From: Moorena producens 3L
Lineage (GTDB): Bacteria > Cyanobacteriota > Cyanobacteriia > Cyanobacteriales > Coleofasciculaceae
Reading direction: 5' to 3'
DNA: 64,000 nucleotides
Assembly (NCBI RefSeq): GCF_000211815.1
Contig: NZ_GL890816.1
Coordinates: forward strand, 1-64,000
The notes under the pieces were generated by a model. It worked only from the letters and a program-made list of their open reading frames with translations, was not told where the DNA came from and did not search any database. A program made the translations under genes and the position numbers. How positions within the stretch are numbered: position 1 is the first letter of the stretch; every line of letters begins with the position of its first letter. Shown here in pieces: positions 9,218 through 17,268 of the stretch.

Positions 9218-10106
9218 ATTTAGATACCGTATCCCACTGCTGATTATCGACTGGAACAACATCTGGCAAAGACCGACCGATCCAATACAGCCACCCTAAA
9301 CCAGCAACTCCCAATGCGATCGCAACTAAACTGACCACTTGAGCAATGCGTAATGGACCGAGCATCAGACTATCCATCCGCAATGCCTCAATCCAGAAGC
9401 GACCAGTACTATAGGCGACCATATAAACTAGAGCCATCGTCCCTACCTTCAGATGGGGTTTGCGGCGTAAATCCCGAAAGAACAGAGTCATCAGTAACCC
9501 AAAGACCAATAAGTTCCACACAGACTCATACAGAAAAGTCGGATGGAAATAGTCAAAATTATTAAAGCTTAGGGGACGCTGTCCTAGTGGAATATACAAT
9601 TTCCAAGGCAAATCCGTGGGAGCCCCAAAGGCTTCGGAATTAAAGAAATTACCCCAACGTCCGATGGCTTGACCTAATATCAGGGAAGGAACTACTAGAT
9701 CAACTAACAGCCAGACAGACAGTTTATTGAGGCGGGCAAAAATTATTGCAGCTAAGATACCACCCAAGATAGCGCCATGAATGGCAATCCCACCATTCCA
9801 AATCGCAATAATTTGGTCTGGACGCTGGGCGTATTGTTTCCACTGAAACAAGACATAGTAAAGTCTGGCTCCAGGAATCGCAGAAATCACCAGCCAGATA
9901 GCCAAGTCGCCCAACAAATCTGGGTTAACGTTACGACTCTTGGCTAGGTATTGGGAAAGGCTAACTCCAATTAACACTGCTGAGGCAATCAATAGTCCGT
10001 ACCAGCGGATTGTTAGGGGTCCGAGTTCAACGATGATTGGCCCAGGAGAAGTAAATTGGAACCCTAGGGTTAGAGCAGAGATTGCTTGCAGCATTGATTT
10101 ATCCAT
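9216..10106 (-). CDS. lgt: Prolipoprotein diacylglyceryl transferase
   Basis: About 296 residues from ATG 10106. The enzyme moves diacylglycerol from phosphatidylglycerol to the lipobox cysteine of prelipoproteins at the plasma membrane. Hallmarks are FTSPGPIIVELGPLTIRWYG, HGAILGG with the conserved His, and the Lgt signature GRWGNFFNSEAFG with further membrane spans to the C-terminus. An in-frame ATG at 10163 lies within the dispersed repeat motif GCTGAATGCTTAC and adds 19 residues without family similarity, so the internal start is preferred; neither has a strong ribosome binding site. A DUF547 lipoprotein in this window is a plausible substrate. Confidence 0.93.
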   Translation of the reverse strand: MDKSMLQAISALTLGFQFTSPGPIIVELGPLTIRWYGLLIASAVLIGVSLSQYLAKSRNVNPDLLGDLAIWLVISAIPGARLYYVLFQWKQYAQRPDQIIAIWNGGIAIHGAILGGILAAIIFARLNKLSVWLLVDLVVPSLILGQAIGRWGNFFNSEAFGAPTDLPWKLYIPLGQRPLSFNNFDYFHPTFLYESVWNLLVFGLLMTLFFRDLRRKPHLKVGTMALVYMVAYSTGRFWIEALRMDSLMLGPLRIAQVVSLVAIALGVAGLGWLYWIGRSLPDVVPVDNQQWDTVSK

Positions 10107-10155
10107 AGGCAGCAAACCACAAGTTTCATTGTAGTCCCCTAGAGCATCGGTTAAG

Positions 10156-10640
10156 GTAAGCATTCAGCTATCAGCGTGTCGCGTATCAGCTAATGGGCTA
10201 CGGGAACGCTACTGTTCGCGCAGGGTTCCCGTAGCGCCTTCAGGGGTGATGAGATGATGAGATGATGGGGTGATCAGGTTATAGAAATATCCTGATCAAG
10301 TGCTTGGTCTAGGTCTTGGTAATTTTGTCAACTTCTATTACTTGACCAACTCTCTACCATTCCCTAATCTGGAATGCGATGGTGCCAACCAAAGGCTTGG
10401 ATCAGCTTCTCCCATAACTGCTATGAGAGATTATAAATGGACTATATAGCTGTCAAAGTTTTGCGCTGTAAAGAAATTCCTGTAACAGCCTTGATTATGG
10501 CAAGTCACTTGTCCATATAAAAACCTTGACCTTCGGTCACGCTTTGCGAACAACCAAATCACCTTGGCCTTTCGGCCAGGCTACGGGAACAACCTACCCA
10601 ACCAGGGACACCAAAGGCGAACAACCAAATCACCTTCAAC
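10156..10640. repeat. Mosaic palindromic repeat island upstream of the GatD-like gene
   Basis: Opens with GTAAGCATTCAG and then the block CAGCGTGTCGCGTATCAGC, both recurring in the window, followed by GGCTACGGGAACGC-type palindromes, GATGAGAT repeats near 10245-10275 and, at 10530-10640, CTTTCGGCCAGGCTACGGGAAC-like pieces and two copies of GAACAACCAAATCACCTT. No gene is seen; an open frame through the last part is repeat-derived. Confidence 0.6.
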
Positions 10641-10645
10641 CCAAG

Positions 10646-11446
10646 ATGAATTCCGAACAACTAGAATTAACTATAGGCTGGCTTTACCCTACCCTAATGA
10701 GTACCTACGGTGATCGTGGTAATGTCATCTGCTTACAACAACGAACCCAGTGGCGAGGCATTAGAGTCAATCTAATCCCCCTGGATCAGCAAACCCCTGC
10801 TGAGCAATTCTATAAAGTGGATATCTTCATGGGTGGTGGTGCTCAAGATAGACAGCAAGAAATTGTTATGCGAGACTTACAAGGTAGCAAAGCCAATGCC
10901 CTACAAGAAAAAATTGAAGCAGGTGTACCGGGAGTATTTACCTGTGGCTCACCTCAATTGCTAGGTAACTACTATGAACCCGCTCTAGGTAAGCGGATTC
11001 AGGGATTAGGGTTGCTGGATTTGGTCAGCAAGCATCCTGGCGTAGATGCTCGCCGTTGCATTGGTAATGTGGTATTTGAGATTACTGCATCACCCCTAGC
11101 CCAAGACTTAAAGGCTATGCTGGGGAAAAATCCAGTAGTGATTGGCTTTGAAAATCACGGTGGTCGTACCTATTTAGGTAATGTCGAACCCCTAGCTCAA
11201 GTGGTCAAAGGATATGGTAACAATGGGGAAGATGGCACAGAAGGAGCATTTTATCGAAATGCGATCGCAACCTACTCCCACGGTCCGCTGTTACCGAAAA
11301 ACCCCTTTCTTGCTGATTGGCTGATCCAAACTGCCCTCAAGCAAAAGTATGATATACCAGTGTCCTTAGAACCACTGGATGATACCTTAGCAACCAAGGC
11401 AAGGGTGGCGATGTTTAAACGTCTTGCCCTGACTAACCTGAGTTGA
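10646..11446 (+). CDS. GatD-like class I glutamine amidotransferase (CobB/CobQ type)
   Basis: About 266 residues. The product matches the GatD/CobQ-like glutamine amidotransferase family, which frees ammonia from glutamine, usually for the MurT ligase that amidates lipid II. The catalytic Cys lies in TCGSPQLLGNYY and the His in GFENHGGRTYLG, spaced as in the family; the N-terminus has LTIGWLYPTLMSTYGDRGN. ATG 10646 is preferred: the open frame extends 40 residues further upstream, but that part encodes dispersed repeat sequence. In many bacteria murT is adjacent; here no ligase gene lies on either side, so its partner must be elsewhere. No strong ribosome binding site is seen. Confidence 0.85.
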   Translation: MNSEQLELTIGWLYPTLMSTYGDRGNVICLQQRTQWRGIRVNLIPLDQQTPAEQFYKVDIFMGGGAQDRQQEIVMRDLQGSKANALQEKIEAGVPGVFTCGSPQLLGNYYEPALGKRIQGLGLLDLVSKHPGVDARRCIGNVVFEITASPLAQDLKAMLGKNPVVIGFENHGGRTYLGNVEPLAQVVKGYGNNGEDGTEGAFYRNAIATYSHGPLLPKNPFLADWLIQTALKQKYDIPVSLEPLDDTLATKARVAMFKRLALTNLS

Positions 11447-11759
11447 CTAGGACTAGTAGCAAGAAGTCGTGACTCTTACGGCTAATCGGTAATCGGTAAT
11501 AGTAGAAATGTTTACCAATTACTAATCATCCACAGTCCCGACTTGAGTGGATAGCCCCTCAATGCCTCGTAAACGAATAAACTATTAACTATACCCCCTC
11601 CCAAGCACTTGAGCGAGGGATGAGGTTCTTTGACGGCGGTTAAAACCGCTGGTTTCGTAGTTCCTCCGCGCTTTAAAAAGCGGTGCGACCCCGGCGAGGT
11701 TCCCTCGCCATGGGAACGCGCACCAAGACAGACGCGGTTTCCCTACCCCGTAAAGTCAG
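11447..11759. repeat. Repeat-filled gap with hairpin repeat copy A
   Basis: Holds CGGTAAT heptads near 11485-11500 and, at about 11682-11724, a hairpin repeat GGTGCGACC...GCGCACC with inner arms GGCGAG / CTCGCC. This is one of four such hairpins in the window (others near 14099, 28693 and 55736). No gene is seen. Confidence 0.6.
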
Positions 11760-12569
11760 ATGACTGGAAAAGTAATCGATAGCAGTGCCACTGGAATTCT
11801 CATTCTAATCATCCCCTTCGCATTGGTGATGGTTCTGTTGCTAAAGGCATGGCCGATCGTACTGGCAATGCTAATCTTGATTATCATCATCAGGCTTTGG
11901 CAGCAATATCAATGGCAGAAGTGGACTCGGAAAGTTAATCCCTTCTTCAATCAACTGATTAAAGATAACCAAGGCTGTCTGACACCCATGGATTTGTCGA
12001 TCAAGGCGGATATTTCTGGAACTGCAGCCAAACAGTATTTAGACAAAAAGGCAGAGGAGTTTGGAGCTCAGAGTAAAACCTATGATGACATTGGCACTGT
12101 TTATTACTTTCTGACTGCTAGCGCTCTCGGTAGTATCTTTGATCAGAGTGAACCCTCCTTCGACCCTGAAAGTGAATCCTCCTTCGAGCCTGAGAGTGAA
12201 TCCAACACCAGTCAAGCAACCCCGTCTTTGGAACTACAGCTCCAACAAGATGAGTTCTCTAGCAATGACATCCCAAAACTGCAAGAAAATCCACGATCAC
12301 AAGAATCTGTTGCCTCTAAACTAGCTGCCTTGACTGCTGACGCTTCAGGTGATCAAAAAAACCGGGTCAAAAAGAAGCAGGATAAGAAAGTTTATCAACC
12401 TCTGATCCAAGCCGAATTAGCCAAGCGACTGAATGTTCATGCCAGCACAGTTGGTAAACGTAAATCTGATGCCGACTTTTCACAATGGAGTCAAAGTAAA
12501 GATCCAGACGGAATTGCCTGGGAATATTCATCACAGAGAAAGGAGTTTTTGCCAATTGTGAACAATTAG
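11760..12569 (+). CDS. Membrane-anchored hypothetical protein with helix-turn-helix-like segments
   Basis: 269 residues; family not recognised. Two closely spaced hydrophobic helices occupy about residues 12-46 (GILILIIPFALVMVLLL and IVLAMLILIIII). A compact region at about 62-118 (LTPMDLSIKADISGTAAKQY, then IGTVYYFL) looks like a winged-helix fold. An acidic, repetitive linker follows (PSFDPESESSFEPESES), then a basic stretch and a C-terminal segment LAKRLNVHASTVGKRKSDAD that resembles an HTH. It could be a membrane-tethered DNA-binding or adaptor protein; that is inference. The reading frame and acidic linker look genuine, and the gene stands alone. Confidence 0.6.
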   Translation: MTGKVIDSSATGILILIIPFALVMVLLLKAWPIVLAMLILIIIIRLWQQYQWQKWTRKVNPFFNQLIKDNQGCLTPMDLSIKADISGTAAKQYLDKKAEEFGAQSKTYDDIGTVYYFLTASALGSIFDQSEPSFDPESESSFEPESESNTSQATPSLELQLQQDEFSSNDIPKLQENPRSQESVASKLAALTADASGDQKNRVKKKQDKKVYQPLIQAELAKRLNVHASTVGKRKSDADFSQWSQSKDPDGIAWEYSSQRKEFLPIVNN

Positions 12570-12719
12570 GAAAATCTCGATAATTAGTTTGTTATTTGTC
12601 ATATGTACCGAATAACTAATGACTAATCAGCCAGCTGGCCACAATGATAAGTATTCAACGGTAAATTATATCATACTAGCAATGATATAATACTACCTAA
12701 GGTTATAAAAAGCTAGGAA

Positions 12720-13298
12720 CTAGGAAATGGAATGAGCAAGTTCTGGCTGGGTTGGGTAATTAAACCTGTCCAGAGCATCCCATTTATTCAACAGTTGGGA
12801 TTTTAGTTGTTCAAATTTGAGCTTTAGTATGCGTCTGCTGACTATGGGTTGAGCTATAGGTTGTGAGGTTTGACCAGTATTAGCCGACTCTTGTAACATT
12901 TGGCATTGTTGGGGTTTAAGCGTTACGGTCATTACCTGGTTACAGCGTTGTGGTTCTTCAGTGGAAAACAAAAGTAGTCGATAGAAGCCTTTATCTGCTA
13001 AGCAACGAGTAATGGTCTGAACTTTCGAGGTTTTCAAGTCTAGATAACAAGGGAGTAACCGAGAGTCCTGTGCTTTAGACTGAAGTACAGTAACCCATAG
13101 TAGCATCGGATGAGGCGAATTGATGAAGACAAATTGACTGTGGGGCTTGCTGAATAGATAATACTGAATTTCTTCTGGAGATAACATCAAGCATAAGGTG
13201 GCAAAATTTCCCAAGCTGCTTGGTAAAATTGCTGGAAATATAATTTTGCTAATTGGTTTATCCTGGGGCCAGGATTGCTGTAGACACACTTGTAACAT
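12720..13298 (-). CDS. Hypothetical protein
   Basis: 192 residues, not recognised. No signal peptide or membrane span is evident. The composition is balanced with several cysteines; the middle reads like a mixed alpha/beta domain (FVFINSPHPMLLWVTVL, RLLLFSTEEP) and the C-terminus is basic and probably helical (SRRILKLKFEQLKSQLLNKW). It lies 48 bp after the 109-residue gene on the same strand, so the two may be co-transcribed. No functional assignment is possible from sequence. Confidence 0.5.
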   Translation of the reverse strand: MLQVCLQQSWPQDKPISKIIFPAILPSSLGNFATLCLMLSPEEIQYYLFSKPHSQFVFINSPHPMLLWVTVLQSKAQDSRLLPCYLDLKTSKVQTITRCLADKGFYRLLLFSTEEPQRCNQVMTVTLKPQQCQMLQESANTGQTSQPIAQPIVSRRILKLKFEQLKSQLLNKWDALDRFNYPTQPELAHSIS

Positions 13299-13346
13299 TT
13301 TAACTCCTGATTATCTATTTATAGTCTAATAAACCTATGAATAGCA

Positions 13347-13676
13347 TCATTGAAAACTTCCTAAGCTGAAGGCAGAATCAATGAAATATTCCCCGCTAAC
13401 CGTTGATGCTGTTAATTGGTTAAACTTGACATGCCATAAGGTTTCAGGTAAACTATCTACGCTCCCTAAGAATGATAGTGATGAAATATTCAACGGGTAA
13501 GTAGATTGTTGAGCGACTACTTCCTTAACCCCATCCTTATAATTCTGGAAAAACTTATTATTTATCAGGGTTCCAGAGATAAAATTTTCAGTCATTGGGG
13601 GAATCCCATTGACAAACATCAGGCAGGTAGTGAGAGCAGCTGCTTCGATAAAGGTTCTCCAATAACGATGGTTCAT
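13347..13676 (-). CDS. Small hypothetical protein, possible secretion signal
   Basis: 109 residues, not recognised. The N-terminus (MNHRYWRTFIEAAALTTCLMFVNG) has a basic start and a hydrophobic stretch compatible with a signal peptide or anchor. The rest is polar with no visible motif. It lies just upstream of another hypothetical gene on the same strand. It could be a chance frame, since coding signal is weak. Confidence 0.4.
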   Translation of the reverse strand: MNHRYWRTFIEAAALTTCLMFVNGIPPMTENFISGTLINNKFFQNYKDGVKEVVAQQSTYPLNISSLSFLGSVDSLPETLWHVKFNQLTASTVSGEYFIDSAFSLGSFQ

Positions 13677-13689
13677 AAGTATAGTTAAG

Positions 13690-14540
13690 TTGATTGAGAT
13701 ATAGAAATAAGGCTTACTAGGATCCCAATTCAGTAATCAATGGCGGTCGTTATCCTAGGGTTATTCATGGTTCACAGTCCTCTTCACCGAACGCCTAAAG
13801 TGTACGAAAAATTACTGAATTGATGCTATAGTTTAAGGATGAAGTTTGGATGTTTGCGATTGCGTTTTTGTTGTGTTTGAGTTGATGTATACCAATCACT
13901 CACCAGAAATGGAAGAGGGTGAAAAGGGAAAAGGCTTGCAGGCAAAATCGATATCTTCTTGCCTGACGTTTAACATCATCTTTTGTCCGAGAACAACCAA
14001 CGGTCGGACTGGGAGAGTGGGATAGAATAAAATATATAGCAGTCGCCAGGGCAGTTAGGACATGACAAAAGTCTCACACCCTTTGTAAGCGATGCAGAGG
14101 TGCGACCCGTGGCGAATTTAATTCGCCAACGGAAAGCGCACCATTACGGTCTTGGGGGTTTCCCCCACTCGCTATTGCATCAAGAAGCGCAAGAGTTTGA
14201 CTTCTGACAAATGACTTCTGACAAATGACTTCTGACTTCTGCTATAGCAATCCGATTTGAGTTGTGAAACACCAGAAGAGGGGGAGAGGGGTCTGAGACC
14301 GGAAGTGGAGGAAGAGAAGTAAGAATCTCACCATGGGTTCTTTTTCACAAATGATTGAGGATTTCTATATACTTCTGACCCCATCACCTGATCACGTCAT
14401 CACCCCATCACCCCATCACCCCATCACCCCCTCTGATCAAAAATTTCCCATTGTGATCCGTTCGTTGTGGCTCTTGACCTATTTTTCGGGAAATCTATAG
14501 GTGAGTGTCGAAAGATTTTTCAGTAAATTAAGCTTGAGCT
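13690..14540. repeat. Repeat-rich 850-bp gap
   Basis: No gene is supported. It contains the 91-bp hairpin element at 14091-14181, an array of TTCTGACAAATGAC 14-mers at about 14198-14241, and 8-bp CCCCATCA repeats at 14401-14431. The last 80 bp before the NACHT gene are unique and should hold its promoter; no clear -10 element is visible. Confidence 0.6.
14091..14181 (+). repeat. 91-bp hairpin element, copy B
   Basis: Starts GATGCAGAGGTGCGACCC and ends in TTGCATC, with inner arms GGCGAATT / AATTCGCC and outer arms GGTGCG / CGCACC. It is nearly identical, in opposite orientation, to the 91-bp copy at 55698-55788. Shorter relatives are near 11682 and 28693. Confidence 0.75.
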
Positions 14541-16898
14541 ATGGCAAAGCGATCTCTCCAGGCATCTCCAGACGGCATCAGAAAAGCCAAACAGGCTTTT
14601 GAACGCAAGGGATGGACACAAGAATATTTTGCGGGTGAAATCGGCATAGAAACTCGCCAACCGATTTGGAAGTTTTTTGCCGGTAAACCCGTTGACCGCC
14701 GCGTTTTTAGCGAAATCTGCTTTCATCTGGATTTGGAGATGGAAGAGATTGTCGCTATACCAGAAGATGCTCAGATAGATGCAGAACAGAAAGCAGCTGA
14801 GGACAAAAGTAGAGTTGATGCCATCGTCACCAAAGTGCGATCGCACTACCATGACAAAATTCAAAATCAGTGTGGCACTCTGCGCCTATTAGATATTGCT
14901 CGACCGGTGAGTTTAGATCACATCTACGTAGATGTGAATATTCTCGAAGAAATCACTAGTCAACGATGGTTGGAAATTGAGGATTTGCAAGGCTTCCCAC
15001 CGGAGGAATTTGACCGCTTGGGTATAGGCAAAGTGCGCCGGGAAAGCATACCAGGAGTGCAAGCGGTAGAACGCTATCCTAAAATGATGGTGCTAGGTAA
15101 ACCTGGCTCTGGGAAAACCACCTTTTTGCAATATCTGGCTATTCAGTGCAATCAAGGAAATTTTCAATCGGATCGGGTTCCGATTTTGATTCGATTGAAA
15201 AACTTTGCCGAGGATGCTATGATCGAATGTAGTTTCAGCCTATTTAACTACATTAATCAAGAGTTCCAAAGTTGTGGTATTTCAGAACAAGATATTGAAA
15301 CTATCCTCAGCTATGGCAGAGGCTTGATCTTAATGGATGGCTTGGATGAAGTCCCGGAAACTGCCAGTAATCAAGTTATTCAACAAATCCGCAAGATTTC
15401 AGAAAAGTATTACAAAAATCAGCTGATCATCACATGTCGTATTGCAGCTCAACAGTATCGATTTCGGGGATTTACTGAGGTTGAGATTGCTGACTTCAAA
15501 CCAGCACAAATTCAACACTTTGCTAAAAAGTGGTTTGTGGCGATAGCAAGGAATGACCCAGAATCAGGTTTGGAGAAAGCATCTCTGTTTATCGAGCAGA
15601 TGAAGCTGCCAGAAAATCAGCAAATTAGAGAACTAGCAACAACACCAGTCTTGCTGAATCTAGCCTGTCTGGTGTTTCAAACCAAAGCTGACTTTCCTGT
15701 TAAACGCTCTGATCTTTACCAGCAAGGACTAGACTTACTACTGATTCGCTGGGATGAAGCCCGGGGTGTTAAGCGAGATGATATTTATCGTAATTTATCC
15801 TTGCCCCACAAGCTAGAATTACTTTCTCAATTAGCAGTTATCACCTTTGAGCAAGGGGAGTATTTCTTTGAAGAAATTCGGCTGCAACAATTAATTGCTG
15901 ATTATTTACGGAAATTACCAGCAACTCAAAGCAACCAGGCAGCTTTAGAATTAGATAGCTTAGCAGTACTCAAATCTATCGAGGTGCAGCATGGACTATT
16001 GGTAGAGCGGGCACGACGAATTTACTCATTCTCTCATCTGACATTTCAAGAGTATTTTACCGCCAGAGCGATTGTGATCGGCAATGGGATGTCTTTGTTA
16101 CAGCTAGTCGAACACCTACAGGAGAAACGTTGGCGGGAAGTATTTTTACTCACAGCACAAATGTTGCCAGATGCTGATCAGCTATTGTTGCTGATCAAGC
16201 AACAGGTTAATCGGTTAGTCTGTGCAGAAATGGTGTTTGACTCAGTCAAACAGACACCAGGCGTTATGGCTTTAGATGATACCTTGAGCAAGTTCTTGAA
16301 CTGGATCGAGATCAAATCCCTCGACATCGATACTCCCTACAAGCCAGCAGCAGTGCGTGCCTTTTACATGACCCTTGCCCTTCCTCCTAACCATCCTCTT
16401 TCCCGGAATCAAGCCTTAGCTTTGGCTATTGATCACAGACTAGGAGGGGAGTTGGGTAGTGAACTTGCCCTAGATTTAGCTTTAGATCATGCTTTAGCTG
16501 TTGCCCAAGCTATGACACCAGAACTAGTTTACGACCGACTCAGTGCTCTTTACCTTGCCCTTGACTTGAATCACCTGACTGGGATTGAGTCTATAGGAGA
16601 CTATCTAGAGAAGCTTAAAAATCAGCTACCTGACCTAGATGATGACGACCGAGATAGTATTCAACAATGGTGGCAAAGTCATGGTCCGGAATGGTTATCA
16701 CAATTAAGGGCTTTGATGATTGAGCATCGTAATATGGGTCACCAATGGGATTTGAGCAAGACATCCCAAGATTGGTTAGAGCAGTATAGTCGTGCTAATC
16801 ACTTGCTAGTAGAGTGCCTCAATAGTAATTGTCAGCTGAGTCTGACGGTGCGCAAAGAAATAGAAGATACGTTGTTTTTGCCGCTGTGCCACTCGTAA
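14541..16898 (+). CDS. NACHT-domain STAND NTPase with N-terminal HTH
   Basis: 785 residues. Residues about 10-75 form a Cro-like HTH region (GIRKAKQAFERKGWTQEYFA). After a linker comes a NACHT NTPase: Walker A GKPGSGKTT at about 186-194, Walker B GLILMDGLDEV at about 261, the sensor segment LIITCRIA and the winged-helix part ending FSHLTFQEYFTARAI. The C-terminal 250 residues are helical, with Ala/Leu/Asp-rich ALDLALDHALAVAQAM repeats. Bacterial NACHT proteins (bNACHT) include anti-phage sensors, so a defence role is plausible but not shown. It is a single gene with no obvious effector partner, flanked by repeat islands and a tnpB element, which is typical of accessory DNA. Confidence 0.85.
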   Translation: MAKRSLQASPDGIRKAKQAFERKGWTQEYFAGEIGIETRQPIWKFFAGKPVDRRVFSEICFHLDLEMEEIVAIPEDAQIDAEQKAAEDKSRVDAIVTKVRSHYHDKIQNQCGTLRLLDIARPVSLDHIYVDVNILEEITSQRWLEIEDLQGFPPEEFDRLGIGKVRRESIPGVQAVERYPKMMVLGKPGSGKTTFLQYLAIQCNQGNFQSDRVPILIRLKNFAEDAMIECSFSLFNYINQEFQSCGISEQDIETILSYGRGLILMDGLDEVPETASNQVIQQIRKISEKYYKNQLIITCRIAAQQYRFRGFTEVEIADFKPAQIQHFAKKWFVAIARNDPESGLEKASLFIEQMKLPENQQIRELATTPVLLNLACLVFQTKADFPVKRSDLYQQGLDLLLIRWDEARGVKRDDIYRNLSLPHKLELLSQLAVITFEQGEYFFEEIRLQQLIADYLRKLPATQSNQAALELDSLAVLKSIEVQHGLLVERARRIYSFSHLTFQEYFTARAIVIGNGMSLLQLVEHLQEKRWREVFLLTAQMLPDADQLLLLIKQQVNRLVCAEMVFDSVKQTPGVMALDDTLSKFLNWIEIKSLDIDTPYKPAAVRAFYMTLALPPNHPLSRNQALALAIDHRLGGELGSELALDLALDHALAVAQAMTPELVYDRLSALYLALDLNHLTGIESIGDYLEKLKNQLPDLDDDDRDSIQQWWQSHGPEWLSQLRALMIEHRNMGHQWDLSKTSQDWLEQYSRANHLLVECLNSNCQLSLTVRKEIEDTLFLPLCHS

Positions 16899-17268
16899 TT
16901 GATCCCTCACGGTCGATGTTGACCTGAAGGGGTGAAAAGTAGCTTCTCACCCCTTCACCCTTTAACCTACCGTAAACCGAATCGCCTTGGGCGAACAACC
17001 TTGGCCTTGGCCTTGGCCAAAAGGCCACGCTACGCGAACAAGCCCTAACCCTTAAACCGTTTTGACCCGTGCTACGGTGAGAATGTCGTAAGGCTTACTT
17101 ACCTAAATGGAGCAATAAGGCTCACACCATAACGCTAGTTTGGTGTTGGGACGGGGCTTTCAAGGTGCTGAACTAAATTCCGCACACAGCCCCTCATGAA
17201 TTGCGACCCACAAAAAAAAGAATCCAGAACTTTTGGTGATCCGCATTTGTTTGTTGTAAAATAGGCTG
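16899..17268. repeat. Palindromic repeats and left end of second tnpB element
   Basis: Contains CTTGGCC tandem units and a GGCCACGCTACGCGAAC palindrome at about 17000-17040, then unique sequence leading into the tnpB element. No gene is seen. The left boundary of the IS605-type element lies somewhere in 17040-17260 and could not be fixed. Confidence 0.5.

Noticed and set aside
10526..10645. N-terminal extension of the GatD-like protein
   Set aside because: The 40 extra residues derive from dispersed palindromic repeats; homology starts at the ATG at 10646.
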